Shown: positions 1-12,200 of the stretch, in pieces
Layout: each line of letters begins with the position of its first letter
How positions within the stretch are numbered: the stretch's first letter is position 1
Assembly: GCA_030267565.1 (NCBI GenBank)
Contig: BRXU01000039.1
Coordinates: forward strand, 372,001 to 436,000
Direction: 5' to 3'
Origin: Pleodorina starrii
Taxonomy: Eukaryota; Chlorophyta; Chlorophyceae; Chlamydomonadales; Volvocaceae
DNA length: 64,000 nt
Program-made: the position numbers and the translations under genes
The notes under the pieces: model-generated
Database searches by the model: none
What the model was told of the DNA's origin: nothing
The model's input: the letters and a program-made list of their open reading frames with translations, nothing else

Positions 1-2471
1 CCACCAGCGACCGCACAACCGCCATGTCGGCGCCCGACAGCTCCGGAACCAAGGCGGCGGCGCCCGACAGCTCCGGAACCACGGCGGCGGCGCCCGACAG
101 CTCCGAAACCACGGCGGCGGCGCCCGACAGCTCCGGAACCACGGCGGCGGCGACGTCCGGCGCGGACTGCTGCAGCTGGTGCTGTGGCGGCGAGGGCGGC
201 GGCGGCGGTAGCCAGGCGTTCACGCTGAGCGGTTGACTTCCCTGAGGTGCGGCATCGGGGGAGGGCTGCGGCCGCGGCGGCGGCGGCGGCGGCGGCGGTA
301 GCGCCTGCGCCGCGCCCGGCATCCCAGACGCGTTGGCTCCAGGCAAGGCCGCCGTGGCTCCAGGCAGGGCTGGGCCCACATCCCCTCCAGGGAAGCTCCC
401 CGGCACAGGCGGCGCGCTCAGGCTCAAGCTAGCCTCCAGATCGAAGAAAGGCGACCACTTGCGCTCCACCAACGAACGCATAAACGCAGAGGCGCCGGTC
501 AGCACCGGGACAGCTGGCGGCGGCGCCGCCGCCGCCGCCGGCGCGGCCGCGATCGCGCCATGCGGCGGCGGCATGCGGCCTACCAGCTGCTGCTGTCCCC
601 CATACTGCGACGGCGGCAGCGACAGCCCCGCCAAGAGGCTGCCAGTCGACGACGGCGGCGCCGAGGACGACGGCCCGCCACCATCGACGCCGCCGCCCGC
701 CTCTTTCAGCTGCATATACAACGGGTGCACCGGCCGCCCCAAGTCCAGGCCCTGCAGAGGCACGCGCATGCCCATGGCGGCGCCCGCCGCGCGGCTGCCG
801 CCGCTGGCGGCGCTGTCGTACTGCGACGCCGCCGTGACGCTCAGGCTTTGGCTGGCGTTGCTACTTGCCGTACTGGCGTGGCTGGCGCTGCACAGGATCG
901 AGGACGGCGGCGGCAGCGACTCGGCGTGGCTCCTGGTTGATTTGAACGGCTCGACGCCGCCGCCACCGTCGCCGCTGGCGCTGACGCCGGCGGTAGGTTG
1001 CAGGTCGAGCCCGACGGCGGCGGCGGCGGCGGCCCAGCAAGGCCCGCTGCTGCCACCGGGGACGGACCGCGGGCCGGACTTGCCGGAGGACTGAGGCGAG
1101 TACGACGATTCGGACAGTTGGTGCATCGCCGCCGCCGGGGCGGCGGCGGCGCCGCCGCTGCCGCAGCTGCGGCTGCCGCCGTAGCTGCGGCTGCCGCCGG
1201 CGGAAGTGACGTCAACGCCGGCGGAGACGGCGGCGGCTACTGCCAGCTCCTCTTCCAAATGCACGCTGGAGGACTCGGGTATGAGACGCAGGCCGGCAAG
1301 GGTGCGCCGGCAGCCCGACGCCAGCCATGGCGGTGGCGGCGGCGGCGGCGCCGCCGCCGGCAGCGGCAGCGCCGCCGCCGCTGCCGCTGGCGGCCGCGGG
1401 AAGCTGAAGGGCGACCACTTCTCCCGGACTAGCTGCGCGAGAACTTCCCGCTGCTCCGTGAGGAGGTGCTGGGCGAAGGCCGCCACCTCCGCCTCCGGCG
1501 CCGTGGCGGCGGCCGGCAGCGCCGCCGCCGCCGCGCCGCCGCTGACATCGGTCCCGCTGCCGCGGCCGCAGTCGTTGCCGCTGGCTAGGGTGACCTCATC
1601 ACTGGACTTCCGGCTCGTCATCGCACTGCTCGAGGTGCAAACTGACCTGACGGCGCCGTCGCCGGCGGCGCCGGCGACGGCCGCGTCGCCGTTTGCCATG
1701 CCATGCGCGGTGGCGGCGGCGCCACTGGCATCAGATCCCTGTTGGCCGGCGCTCGGCGGTCTGCTAACCGCTTGCGCTGCTGTTGCTGCTGCAGTTGCTG
1801 TCGAACCGCCGTCCGGGGGCGGTGGCGAGGAGGACGTCGGGCTGGCGGTGCTCGGCCGCGCCGGACTGCCCGGCTGCCCCCCGGCCTGCTCGGCTGCGGA
1901 TGGAGCCTGGGTCGCGGTCGTCGGCGCCTGCGCCGGCGGCGGCGGCGCGTTTAGGAGCGAACCGTCCGAATCCTCCTCGCGCGCCTCCTGCTGCGGCGGT
2001 TGCGGCTGCTGCTCCTCCTCCTCACGCGAAACCTCCGGCGGCGCCGACAGAAACTGCTGCTGCTGCGATTGTTTTTGTTGTTGTTGCACCACCAGCTGTT
2101 GCTGTTGTTGTTGTTGCTGCTGTGTCGCCATCGCCCGAGCGAATATCTGTTGCAGCACCTCCGCATAGTGCACCCCCGCGCCCCCGCTGCCGGCCTCCTG
2201 CAGCGACCCGCCACCCGGCGCCGGCGCCGTCACCGCGGGCCGCGGCCACCCACCCACCGCGCCCTGCGGATGCGGATGCGCCGACGGCGGAGCCCGCTGC
2301 TGCTGTGGTGGCAGCAGCGCTGGCGGCAGCGGCGGAACCAGCGGCCGCTGCCGTGTCGAGGCTGGATTGTTGGCCGCAACGGCGCCGGCGATTGTCCGCG
2401 CAGGCGGCCTGCCCACCACCGGCGGGTACGTGCTTGGCGACGGCGAGGGTGCCGCCGCCGCCGCCGCCGCC

Positions 2472-2505
<34 letters not shown>

Positions 2506-3723
2506 CGGGCGGAGCGCTGGCGGCGCTGCCGGGCGGAGCGCTGGCGGCGCTGCGGCCAAAGACTGCCGCCAGATTGGCCTCGTGCACGACAGCGTGAAGC
2601 GCCCGGGGCCGGCCGCCGCTGACGGTGCTGCCCGGGCTACGGAACTCGCTGGAGACGGCGGCGGAGAGCCCGGAGACGCTGTCACTCGCCGCAACCGGCG
2701 GCGCCGCCAGCCCGCGGTTGCCGCCGTGACTGGACCACACGCGGGGCAGCCCGGGGAGAACCTCCACTTCTCCAAGCCCTTGAAACCCGGCCAGCGTTGC
2801 CTGCAGCGCCAAACGGGGACGCGGGCGGACGTCGGTGGGGGACCCTGGGCACGCGAATAACAGAGATCGTGGACGCTGGTCGCGTTTGCTTGCTTGCGGG
2901 CGTGAGACCCATGGGCCGCGAAACAGCGGGCATGAGACCCTCCTCCTCCTCCTCCTCCTCCCCCTCCTAAAGGGGGAGTTCTTCGCAACACGGCTTCGCA
3001 CCTGCTTGAGCGCCGCCAGGGTGCCCCGGATGAACGCCGCCTCCTCCGCGTTCGGACGCTGGGCATGACGCGGGGGCGACAAGCCGCCGCCGCCGCCACC
3101 GTCGCCGCCGCCGTCGCCGCCGAGTCCCGCCGCCGCCGCCGCCGCGGCGGCGGCGGCCCTGCCGCTGGCGCGGACCCCGCCAGCGGCTGCGGTGGCGTCC
3201 AGCGACGCCGTCTTGGCGGTGGAGGCGGCCGGAGAGGGCAGTCCGTCGTCGATCTCATCCGAGGAGGATATGGATACGGTGCTGCTGTCGTCGCCCAGAA
3301 GGGCCTGGGAGGGCCGGGGGCAAAAGAAATCGGCCCGGGACGAGGGAACGCAACGGGGGCGGGGTGGAAAAGCGGCGGGTTAAGAGAGTAACTTTTCCAA
3401 TTTTCCAACAGTATTAAGAGTATTAACAGGTCCTAAACAGGTAAGACGATCCGATAACGGTCCAGAGGGGCCTGGGGGGGCTCGCGGCGAGGTAGAAGCG
3501 GGGGGTAAAGAGAAAATACCGCAGCGGAGACGGAGACGGCGTTAGCGAACGGACCCGGGGGGTGGGTACTTGAATAGGCAAGCGGGCAGGCTGACAAGTC
3601 CAAACGGGCTGATGCTGGCAAGCTGGCAGGGGGGTGCGAAAGACGAAACCGCAGCGGAGAAAAGGAGGCGACGCTGGCGGGTGAGGGGCGGGCAGCGGGA
3701 GTACTGGGGCGGGTGGGACCGGA

Positions 3724-3768
<45 letters not shown>

Positions 3769-5513
3769 GAATGGCCGCTTAGGGTAATGGGGCGGGGGGC
3801 TAGCGGGTGTAGCGAAGCGGTTGACATCGGGGTTGAGAGTCACAACTGTGTGCCACCAAGCGGCGGGACGTTGTAGGGCTCTCAGGGCTTTAGGGCTCCC
3901 AGGAAAGGAGGATCGCAGCGGCGGCGGAGCAGCCGCGGCGGCGACCCGCCGGCAAACGCAGTGAGGGGGAGAGGGGTGTGAGGACGAGAAGGACGCGCGC
4001 AGCGCGAAAAAGCCAGAACCGCGGTAAAGTACGGACGGGCGCTGCTGCCGTACCGGTACTGCTGACGTACCTGCGCGGGGACATCCGCCGGCCTGAACGA
4101 CAGCGAGGCCGGCGTTGCGACGTGGGGAGCCGCCGACGGCGGTCGGCCGTGGCCGTGATGCGCACCCGCACCAGCAGCGGCGGCGGCGGCGAGCAGGGGC
4201 GTGGGTCCCTGGAGGGGGTGATGGGAACATGGGATGTGTGCGGTGCAACGTTGGTTGGTATTGGAGGGGTAAGGGTAGTACAACAGTCCAAAGCGATCAG
4301 TTACGGTACTCGGGTGAGCAACTGGAGGGCGTGGGGCCGGAAGCAACACACCAGCACACTAGCACTCGTTTCCATGGCGCCGCATCAGAGGGCTCCTGCC
4401 GCCGCATCAGAGGGCTCCTGCCGCCGCGCCACAAGGCAACGGCCCATGAGCGCAGCAGCGTGCCTCCCAAGCCACCCCGCGGCGGCGAGCCGTGTGTGGA
4501 GCAAACCTCCCTCCCCCTGTCCCACGCCCGCGCCGCCGCCGCCGCCGCCAGGAGCATCTGCAGCCCCACCACCCAAACAAACCCAGACCACCACCACGCA
4601 CCACCATCACTACCCGCCCGCCACGGTGACCTAGCGGGCTGGCCGCTGCAAAGCTGAATCTTAACGACGAATGCGCCAGCGCAGGACCCTAGTGGTCCCT
4701 CATTGTAACTCTCGCATCCTTAACGACCCAACCCAAAGTTCTCCGAAACCCCTCCAGATCACATTGGACGAGCCCTTGAGCTCTCGTGGCGTTCTTCACC
4801 GCCCTCCCCTCTCCGCATATACGGCACCCGCCGCATGTACGACAGACTCATCTGCCCGTACGGCGCCCTATGTGCCGCACCTGGCGGTTGCTGGAGCTGC
4901 GCGCCGGCATGGGGTTGATACGCGCCACCGTCGCCACCGCCAACGCCGCCGCGTCGGCCATGCCCGGCGGCGGCATGCCGAAGCCGTACTGCATCGCCTC
5001 CTCGCCCGCCCCGCCCGACAGCTGAAGCAGTGTGCGACACGGCACGCTGCGCGAGGAGGAGCCGTATGAAAGCTGTTGCGTGCCGGACACGGACGCCGCG
5101 GCGGCGGTGGCCGTGGCGGCATAGGCCGCGAGCGGGCCGGTTGCTGAGGCGCCGGCGATGACCGGGGGGTTGTTGACAGGGCCGGGGTCCGCGAGAACGC
5201 CGGGGGTATCGGCGAGGCTGTTCGCTTGGTTGTGGACTGCGGCGGCGGTAGATGCGGGATGAAATTGCTGACGGACATCGACGAGGGTGAACTGGGCCCG
5301 TGGCGTCGGGCCATCGCAGGGGCGCGGGAGGGTTGGCTGTGCGGGGCCGGCGGGTAAGGGCTCCTGTCCTGTAGGAGCGCTATTTGTGGATGGGCGCTGC
5401 CGTGACGCCGAGGCGCCTCCGGCGCTTGGTTCTTCGCCAACTGGTAGGCCATGGCTGCACGGCGGCACGTGGGACCGGAAGAAGCACCCGCATAGCGTTG
5501 ACCACAACCTCAT
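1..5513 (-). CDS. Low-complexity protein with KWSPF motifs, C-terminus missing
   Basis: I do not recognise the family. Supported minus-strand exons are 5513-4881, 4208-4071, 3304-3002 and 2800 to beyond position 1. All junctions have GT/AG and are phase 0, and the last exon is open for about 930 codons. Another small exon near 4563-4513 is possible, so the model may be incomplete. The protein is rich in Ala, Gly, Pro and Ser, has a Gln run near 2131-2060, and has a more ordered stretch (LAALKQ joined to ATLAGFQGLGEVEVLP) across the 3001-2801 intron. Two segments share a pattern: LVREKWSPF (about 1440-1400) and LVERKWSPF (about 480-450). Near the left edge a 10-residue unit containing VPELSG is repeated four times. 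The start ATG at 5513 is the first in frame and faces the divergent copper ATPase gene. Function unknown; it looks largely disordered. Confidence 0.5.
33..152. repeat. Coding minisatellite, about 30 bp x 4
   Basis: Four near-identical 30-bp units (core gcccgacagctccggaacc) lie in the last visible exon of the minus-strand gene. They encode a repeated VPELSG-AAAV-like peptide. The unit is a multiple of three, so copy changes would keep the frame. Confidence 0.8.
3505..3565 (-). repeat. Pyrimidine-rich intronic repeat, copy in the KWSPF gene
   Basis: Read on the minus strand it contains aacgccgtctccgt, cgctgcggtat and tttaccccccg in the same order as the 12419 copy. It lies in the intron 4070-3305, so again it is sense with respect to the host gene. 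A weaker partial copy is at 3645-3670. Confidence 0.7.
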
Positions 5514-6252
5514 TACATACTTATCCCTTGTGCCCTATTGCAACCACACAGCGCGACAGCGAGCTACAGGGCTCTGAGAGAGTCGTCACGGAGTTGCACA
5601 CTTCCAGTAATTTGGTTCATCCGTGTGGTTGCATAAAGTTTGCGTGTCGTCCTTATCATAGCTGCTGGTAACGACTGGGGCCACGCGTCTGCAGGCTTTC
5701 ACTGTCAGAAACCTTTCAAACGCGGTGATGCGAATTATTTAAGGCCCAGGCGCAAGAAAAAGCATATTGCTGTTGGGACATCATGCCAAGCACCGATTGA
5801 TGATGTTGAAGGACCCAACAGGGAGGTTGATTAGATGATTACTGCATGTACGGGCTCGTCGCGAAAAGATTGCCATCAGGCATGAGCCCATCGCTGCATT
5901 GTTGTCCTAGTTCCGATCGAGTGGCTCTCGTTAGCATGGAAGGCTGCTAACGCACGATGAAATAACAGCCATCTTTGGTTGGACAGCGGAAACTGTAATC
6001 ATATTCTGGTGCTCGCTTGACGCGTGCATCTTCGTATCTTTAACACCACACACTGTTATAAGAAAGAATCAAATCTACCAAACGCCTAGAGCTGGAGCCG
6101 GTTGTCCCCGTCAGTGTGGCCAGAGTTAGAGGGTTCGCCGGTGTGATATCTTTGGACTGATCAGCAAGCAGTGTATTTCACATCCTACCACTTTAGACCC
6201 TCCAGGCAACCAGTAGCACAACGCAGCGCGCGCGTGGGCCGCACACGCAAGC
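5514..6252. promoter_or_regulatory. Divergent spacer between the KWSPF gene and the copper ATPase
   Basis: This 740-bp stretch has no convincing coding exon and is clearly more AT-rich than the flanking exons. It separates two genes transcribed away from each other and should hold both promoters and 5' UTRs. I see no certain TATA box. Confidence 0.45.
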
Positions 6253-9200
6253 ATGCAGCTGTCGCTGGGCATGGCCGTCACCACGCGGGCGCACGCAGCG
6301 GCCAGGCCGCTTGCTGTGCGGTCGCTAGCGTTCATGAACGCCTATGACCTCGGAACACACCGATCGGGGCCTGCTGCGGCGGTACCCACCTGCGGCAGGC
6401 CAGTAATGCTCATCCACCGCCGGGCGCTGCAGCTGTCCCCCTCCGGCGGCCTAGCCCTGTCCGCATCGGTGACCACTCGGGCGACAGCCACCGAGGCTTC
6501 CAGCACCACCGCGACCAAGACAGGTAAGGCCCACGCACTGGCAGCAGCCCCGCGCCGGCTGCATTCATGCGCCCTGTTCCCCTCCCTATCGAGCCCTTTA
6601 TAATTCTGGATCTCCAGGATCCAACGACATACGCACCAGGTCATCAACACTCCCTCATTCCTCCTCCATCACAGCCGCCACCGCCGCAGGCGATGCTTCC
6701 GCCGCTGCCGCCGCCGCACCGTTGGGTGATCAGGGCTTGCAGACGGTACTGTTGGAGGTGAGTGTGTGTGTGCGTGTGTGTGTGTGTGTGTGTTGTGTGT
6801 GTGCGTTCTGGCAGCGAGCTGGGGTCCGGGGTCGCTGGGGAGTGAGGGGTACAGAGTGGAGTGCGGTAAGGCTACCGGACGCCAACGACCTGGGGAGCGA
6901 TTCCAACCACCTGTAACCGTACAACCGAAAACAACCCAACGGCCCCCAACGGCCTCCAACGAACTCTATAGGTGAGCGACATGAAGTGCGGCGGCTGCTC
7001 TGCCGCCGTGAAGCGCATGCTGATGACGCGGCCCGAGGTGGCGGCGGCGGCGGTCAACTTGCTGACGGGGACGGCGGCGGTGCAAGTCAGGTGTGTGTGT
7101 GTATATGTATGTGTATGCGTGTGTTTGTGCGTCTGTGTGTCGTTACAGTATCTGACCGGGCCCTGACGCTGGCCAGGGGCTGCTAACCCAGCCCCGACGG
7201 AAAGACCGCCTAAGCACTCTCCCCCTTGCGGTGGGAGAAGGGCGTGAGGGGCCGCTACCCCCTCCTGCTCGACGCAGAGCTGGCTGCGTCATACACCCCA
7301 TATACGGGTGTACGGCGCAGCGGCTCCCCAAAGGCTTGAGCTCACAGCCTGCCTTATACGGCAGCTGGGCCCTTCGTCCGCACAAACAGCAGTCGCGCCG
7401 GCGCACTACGCGGCGCCCGCGCTGTCCTGCCCGCCCTGAAGTCCTTGCAGCGCCGGGGCGCCCGGCCGGCCTGCTACCGGCTGGCGGTGCTCCTCTAGGC
7501 GCGAAAACAAAGCGCTGAGAACCTGCCCCGAGCTTGGTCCGGCTCGTGGGCGGTCAGCACCAAAGGAGAACCCAAGACAGCGCGCGCCCTACCCCTGCTA
7601 CTACTCCAACTACGACGGCCCCGGAGAGGCCGGGGGGTGGCCCCTAGAGGCCGAGCTCCAGAGCGCCGCTTGGCCTCGACGCGGCAGGAGGTCGGGAGCG
7701 GGCCTTGCGGCAGCGGGCTAGGTGACGGAGCTATAGTTCGCACTAGGCGGCACCTCGCCAACTCGCCTCACTCTCGCTAAACCCGCTCCCTAAAGCCTCC
7801 CTCGCCTACAAAAGGCAGCCCGCGGCGGTCTCTGCACCCTAAGTCCTCTCGGACCCGAAGGACCCCCCCACCTCCCCTCCTCTCACGCCTCCCTGCCTCG
7901 ACGCCCTAAGTTCCCTCCCTCACCCCTAAAGCCCCTTCATCCCCTCACTCCACGACCCCTCCCTCTCCCTCCATACCCATCCCTGCGTGCTGCACACACT
8001 GAAAGTGGCCGTTGACCCACCGCCAGGATGGGATGGTCAGGCCCTACCCCCTCCCATCCCCGCCTTGGCACGTCTAGCTCCGCAAACCCCCGCACACGCT
8101 GCCAAAAATCTAGCGCTGCGCGCGCCTTGGCCACCTCGACTGGGTCTGGGGCATCCGGGGCGGTAGGCGAGTTCCTGACTGCCCACAGCCCCACGCGCGC
8201 CCGTTCCATGGCCGTGAGTGCCGCCAGGCAGATCACGTCCCACACGCACTGCTGCACGCCTGGCGGTGGCTCCGCCAGCCACACGTTTGCCCGGGTGATG
8301 GGCCCGGGCACGTGGGCGGCGATCTGCTGCACCACCGCTTGCGCCACCGGGCACTCCCAGAAGTGGTGTGCACGCGGCGAGCATGCGTGTGGGCCGGCTC
8401 CCCCGTACGCGCCGCACTTGCATTGTTCTGGTGCCGCTCCCCTGATGTGGCTGTTGCCGGGGAGCGGCACGCCGTCCTGTGCCAACCGCCAGAGCGTCTC
8501 AAAGTGTTCGCGCTCCCATTTGATGGGCCACATTCGCCGGAGCATTGCCAGTACGCCTGCTGCTGGCGCCACTTCGGCGGCGGCTGGCTGATGTCCCGGC
8601 GGGTGGGCTCCTGCTGTTGCTGCTGCCGCTGCGGGTTGCTCCCGGGCTTCCCGCTCGTAGGCTGCGTGCAGGCGGGCTCGGCGCTCCGTTACTGGCTGCA
8701 TCTGCAGTTGAGTGGCTTGGCGGACGGAGAGGTCGCGCAGCTTGATGCTGAGTGACCCCCCAAACCGCCAGCCCACCCGCCTCACGAACCGAGCTCGTAT
8801 CGTCTCCTCCGTATCCAGCCCTGTCGCGCGTTCCGGGTGCGCCAGCACCGTCGCTGCTGCTGCACGCCATTCCGGGCTAATATCCGCCGTGAGGCGGTTG
8901 ATGGCGTCGATGGTCGTCGTCCGCCTGAAGCCTGTCGGGTCGCTGGGGTCAAGGTTGGCTGTTACCCAGGCCTCCCACTCGCCAGCTGCTCGCGGGGCGG
9001 ATGCGGCGGCCTGCGTCACCCTCATCAGGTCACCCACCGTGCGCAACGCCCTGCATGCCGCCAGACGCCTGTGGCGGCTCTCTAGTCCTGGCCTAGGAAG
9101 CGGGTTGGGAGCCATGTCCCTGTCCTCCTCCTCGGGCGCGAAGTCTGGATCTGCCGCCTGCGCGTCCGCTGCATCCCCCGCTGCCGCTGCCCCGCTGGTC

Positions 9201-12200
9201 GGTTGCGCACCGTTCGGCAGAAGGGGGTTGCCCCAAAGTGGGATATTAAGGCACCAGTCCCCGGCGGCCGGCAGCGGCGTCGTGTCAACATCTTGCACGG
9301 GGGGGAGGTAGTGTGTGTGTCTGTGTGTGTCGTTACAGTATCTGACCGGGCCCTGACGCTGGCCAGGGGCTGCTAACCCAGCCCCGACGGAAAGACCGCT
9401 TAAGCACTCTCCCCCTTGCGGTGGGAGAAGGGCGTGAGGGGCCGCTACTCCCTCCTGCTCGACGCAGAGCTGGCTGCGTCGTATGACCCACCTCGCCCTG
9501 CCCCTCGCATGCAAGGAGTCATCAAAACGGCACCCTACCAGACGACGGTGTGCCGATATATGTGTGTACCGCGCAGGGGCTCCGCGGGCGATCTAGGTCC
9601 CTCCCTGGCAGCATTCGTGACCTCACGCGGCTTCCCCTCCCGGCTGCGCGGCGGCGGCGGCGGCGGCGAGGGCGAGGAGTACGACCCGCTGAGTGCTGCG
9701 GCGACGGACGAGGCGGAGCGGAAGCGGCAGGTGGGCGGCGGGCGTTCGACACTCGCAGTTCGACGCGTCTCGTCTCGTCGACACTTCCCGCGCTCCGCGA
9801 TGCGTTCGATGCGTTCGATGCGTTTGCGCGTTTACACGAGTCTGTTCTTTCATCGCGCGCGTGTGTGTGTGGGTGTGTGTGGGTGTGTGGGTGTGTGGGT
9901 GTGGGCCCGTGCAGCCCAGATCCTTATCAACTGATACGTTTCACGCACACACACACACACATCACACACACCGTCTCTTCGCTACCTCCCCCCTCCCTCC
10001 CTCCCTCCCCTCCCCTCCCCTCCTCCCTTCCAAATTCTTATATAAAGGAGCATATCACTCCATAACCCCTCTTCCAAAACCCACAGGCCGAGGCCCGACG
10101 CAGCCTGGTCGACCTGGGCGTGGCCTGGCTGCTGGTCGCCGCCTGCTGCGCCCACCATGCCGGCCACCTGCTGCACGCGCTGGGGCACCACGAGGTGGCG
10201 CACGCGCCGCTGCTGGCGGCACTGGCCGACCCACGGGTCAGCGGGGCGCTGGGCGCGTTCGCGCTGCTGGGACCTGGCCGCAGGTGGGTGGGGGGGGGGA
10301 GGTGGTTGGGGTCGTTGGGGTCGAGTGAGAATGTGATGACACACGCGGGTCAGTGGGGTGTGCTGGGCGCACTGGCTGACCTACGGGTCAGTGGGGTGTG
10401 CTGGGCGCACTGGCTGACCCACGGGTCAGTGGGGTGTGCTGGGGGCACTGGCTGACCCACGGGTCAGTGGGGGACGCTGGCCACAGCTCTCGCGGAGACG
10501 GGAGGTGGATGTGGGGCGGTTGGTTGGTTGGTTGGGCGGTTGGTTTGAAACGCCGGGGCGGGTGGCGGATAGCGAGAGGAGTAGAATGAGCCTGCTGGGC
10601 CTTCGATCTTGCCTCCGCGGATTCCCAGGCGGGTCTCCTGCGCTCGCCCCCGTCTCCTGCGCTCTCCCTCGGGACATGACCGCCTACGTCCCTCCGCTGG
10701 AGTGTCGTTTTTATCACATCCCCTCCCCAGGAAACGACCGCCGCCGCCTGCCTTCGCCCAGCCCGCTCACGCGCCTGTCGCTGCCCAATCGTGTGTCGGG
10801 CTCAGCTCCCAAAATCCCTCCCCCCTGCCCCCTGCCCCCACCCCCTTCCTTTACCCGCGAACACACCCACCCACCCCGTTGCCCGTCCCCCGCTGCCTGC
10901 TCAAGCTCCAAATCGTGTCTAGGGGCTTTCGCACGCTGCTGGTCACCTAAACAAAACCCTTAAACAACCCTAAAACCCAACCAGAATAACCGCTAAGACC
11001 CTGAAACAACCCTCCTTAAAAATAAACCCTAAACCCTAAACCCCTAAAAACCCTAAAAACCGCTAAAACCCTGAAACAATCCCAATCAGGCTCATTGTGT
11101 CGGGCTTCCGCGCGCTGCTGGCCGGCAACCCCAATATGGAGAGCCTGGTGGCGCTGGGCTGTACGGCATCCTTTACGGTGGGCGCGGCGGGCGCGGCGGG
11201 CGGCCTCCTGACGAGCCTCGGACTCGTGGGGCAGGGGGCCGGGGCGGCGGGGGCGGCCGGCGGCGCTCCGCTGGCGGCGATGTCTTTGATGGCTGACGCT
11301 TCGTTTCTGGAGGAGCCGGTGATGCTGCTGGCGTTTGTGTTGCTGGGCAGGGCGCTGGAGGCGAGGGCAAAGGTGGGTGGGTTTGGGAGGGGGGGGAGGA
11401 GGAGAGCGGGAGAGGAGGAGAGCGGGAGAGGAGGGCGAGGGGGAGGAGGAGGAGGGGGAGGGGGAGGAAGAGGATTGGATGGGCGCGAGGGGAGGGGAGG
11501 GGAACGGAGGAGGCAAGCAGGGGGGTGAGAGGAGGGCGGGAGAGTACGACTGTCCGAAACCCAAGGCGATGGTCTGGGTGGGGAGCGGAGCGGGAAGAGG
11601 AGGGGTAAAGGGAGGAGAGGAAAGAGGGCAGGGAAGGGTACCACCACCGCAGTTCAAGCAGTACCCACTGCCCACCCGCCCACCCGCCCACCCGCCCTTG
11701 GCTGCACTGTCGCATTGCTCCCTCCACACCTCCCTCCCCCCTTGGCCCCGCATGTTTGCTTGGCATGGCAATCAAGGAAAATAAACCTCCACCGCCCCCC
11801 CTTCCCTCCTTTCCTACCTCCCTGGTCGCTCCCCTCCCCCCCGATAAGGCGATAACCCTTGTTATATAACCGATAACCATTGTTATATAAAGGAGCATAT
11901 CGCTCCCCTCCCCCCCCCCCCCCGCCCCCCCCCCTCCCGCCCACCCCCCCCCCTTCCCCCCCCCTCAGGTCCAGGCGGCCGCAGATCTGCGCTCCCTCGC
12001 CCGCCTCATCCCCGCCACCGCCCGCCTCGTGCTCGACCCCGGGGTGGCTCCAGGGGGGGCAGCAGCAGCAGCAGCCTCCGGCTCGGCAGCCTCCGGCTCG
12101 GCGGTCTCGGGCCCTGGCGTGGAGGTGGTGGAGGTGCCTACGAGCAGCGTGAGGGCGGGGGATGTGCTGAGGGTGCTGCCGGGTACGTGGCTGGGCAGAG

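Noticed and set aside
3728..3768. GA-rich run as a regulatory GAGA element
   Set aside because: It is a plain (GA)n microsatellite within an intron; nothing ties it to regulation.
9310..9514. N-terminal 70 residues of the 525-codon LINE frame
   Set aside because: This part reads through a TG tract and a second LINE 3' stub; it is a chance fusion, so the remnant was ended at 9309.
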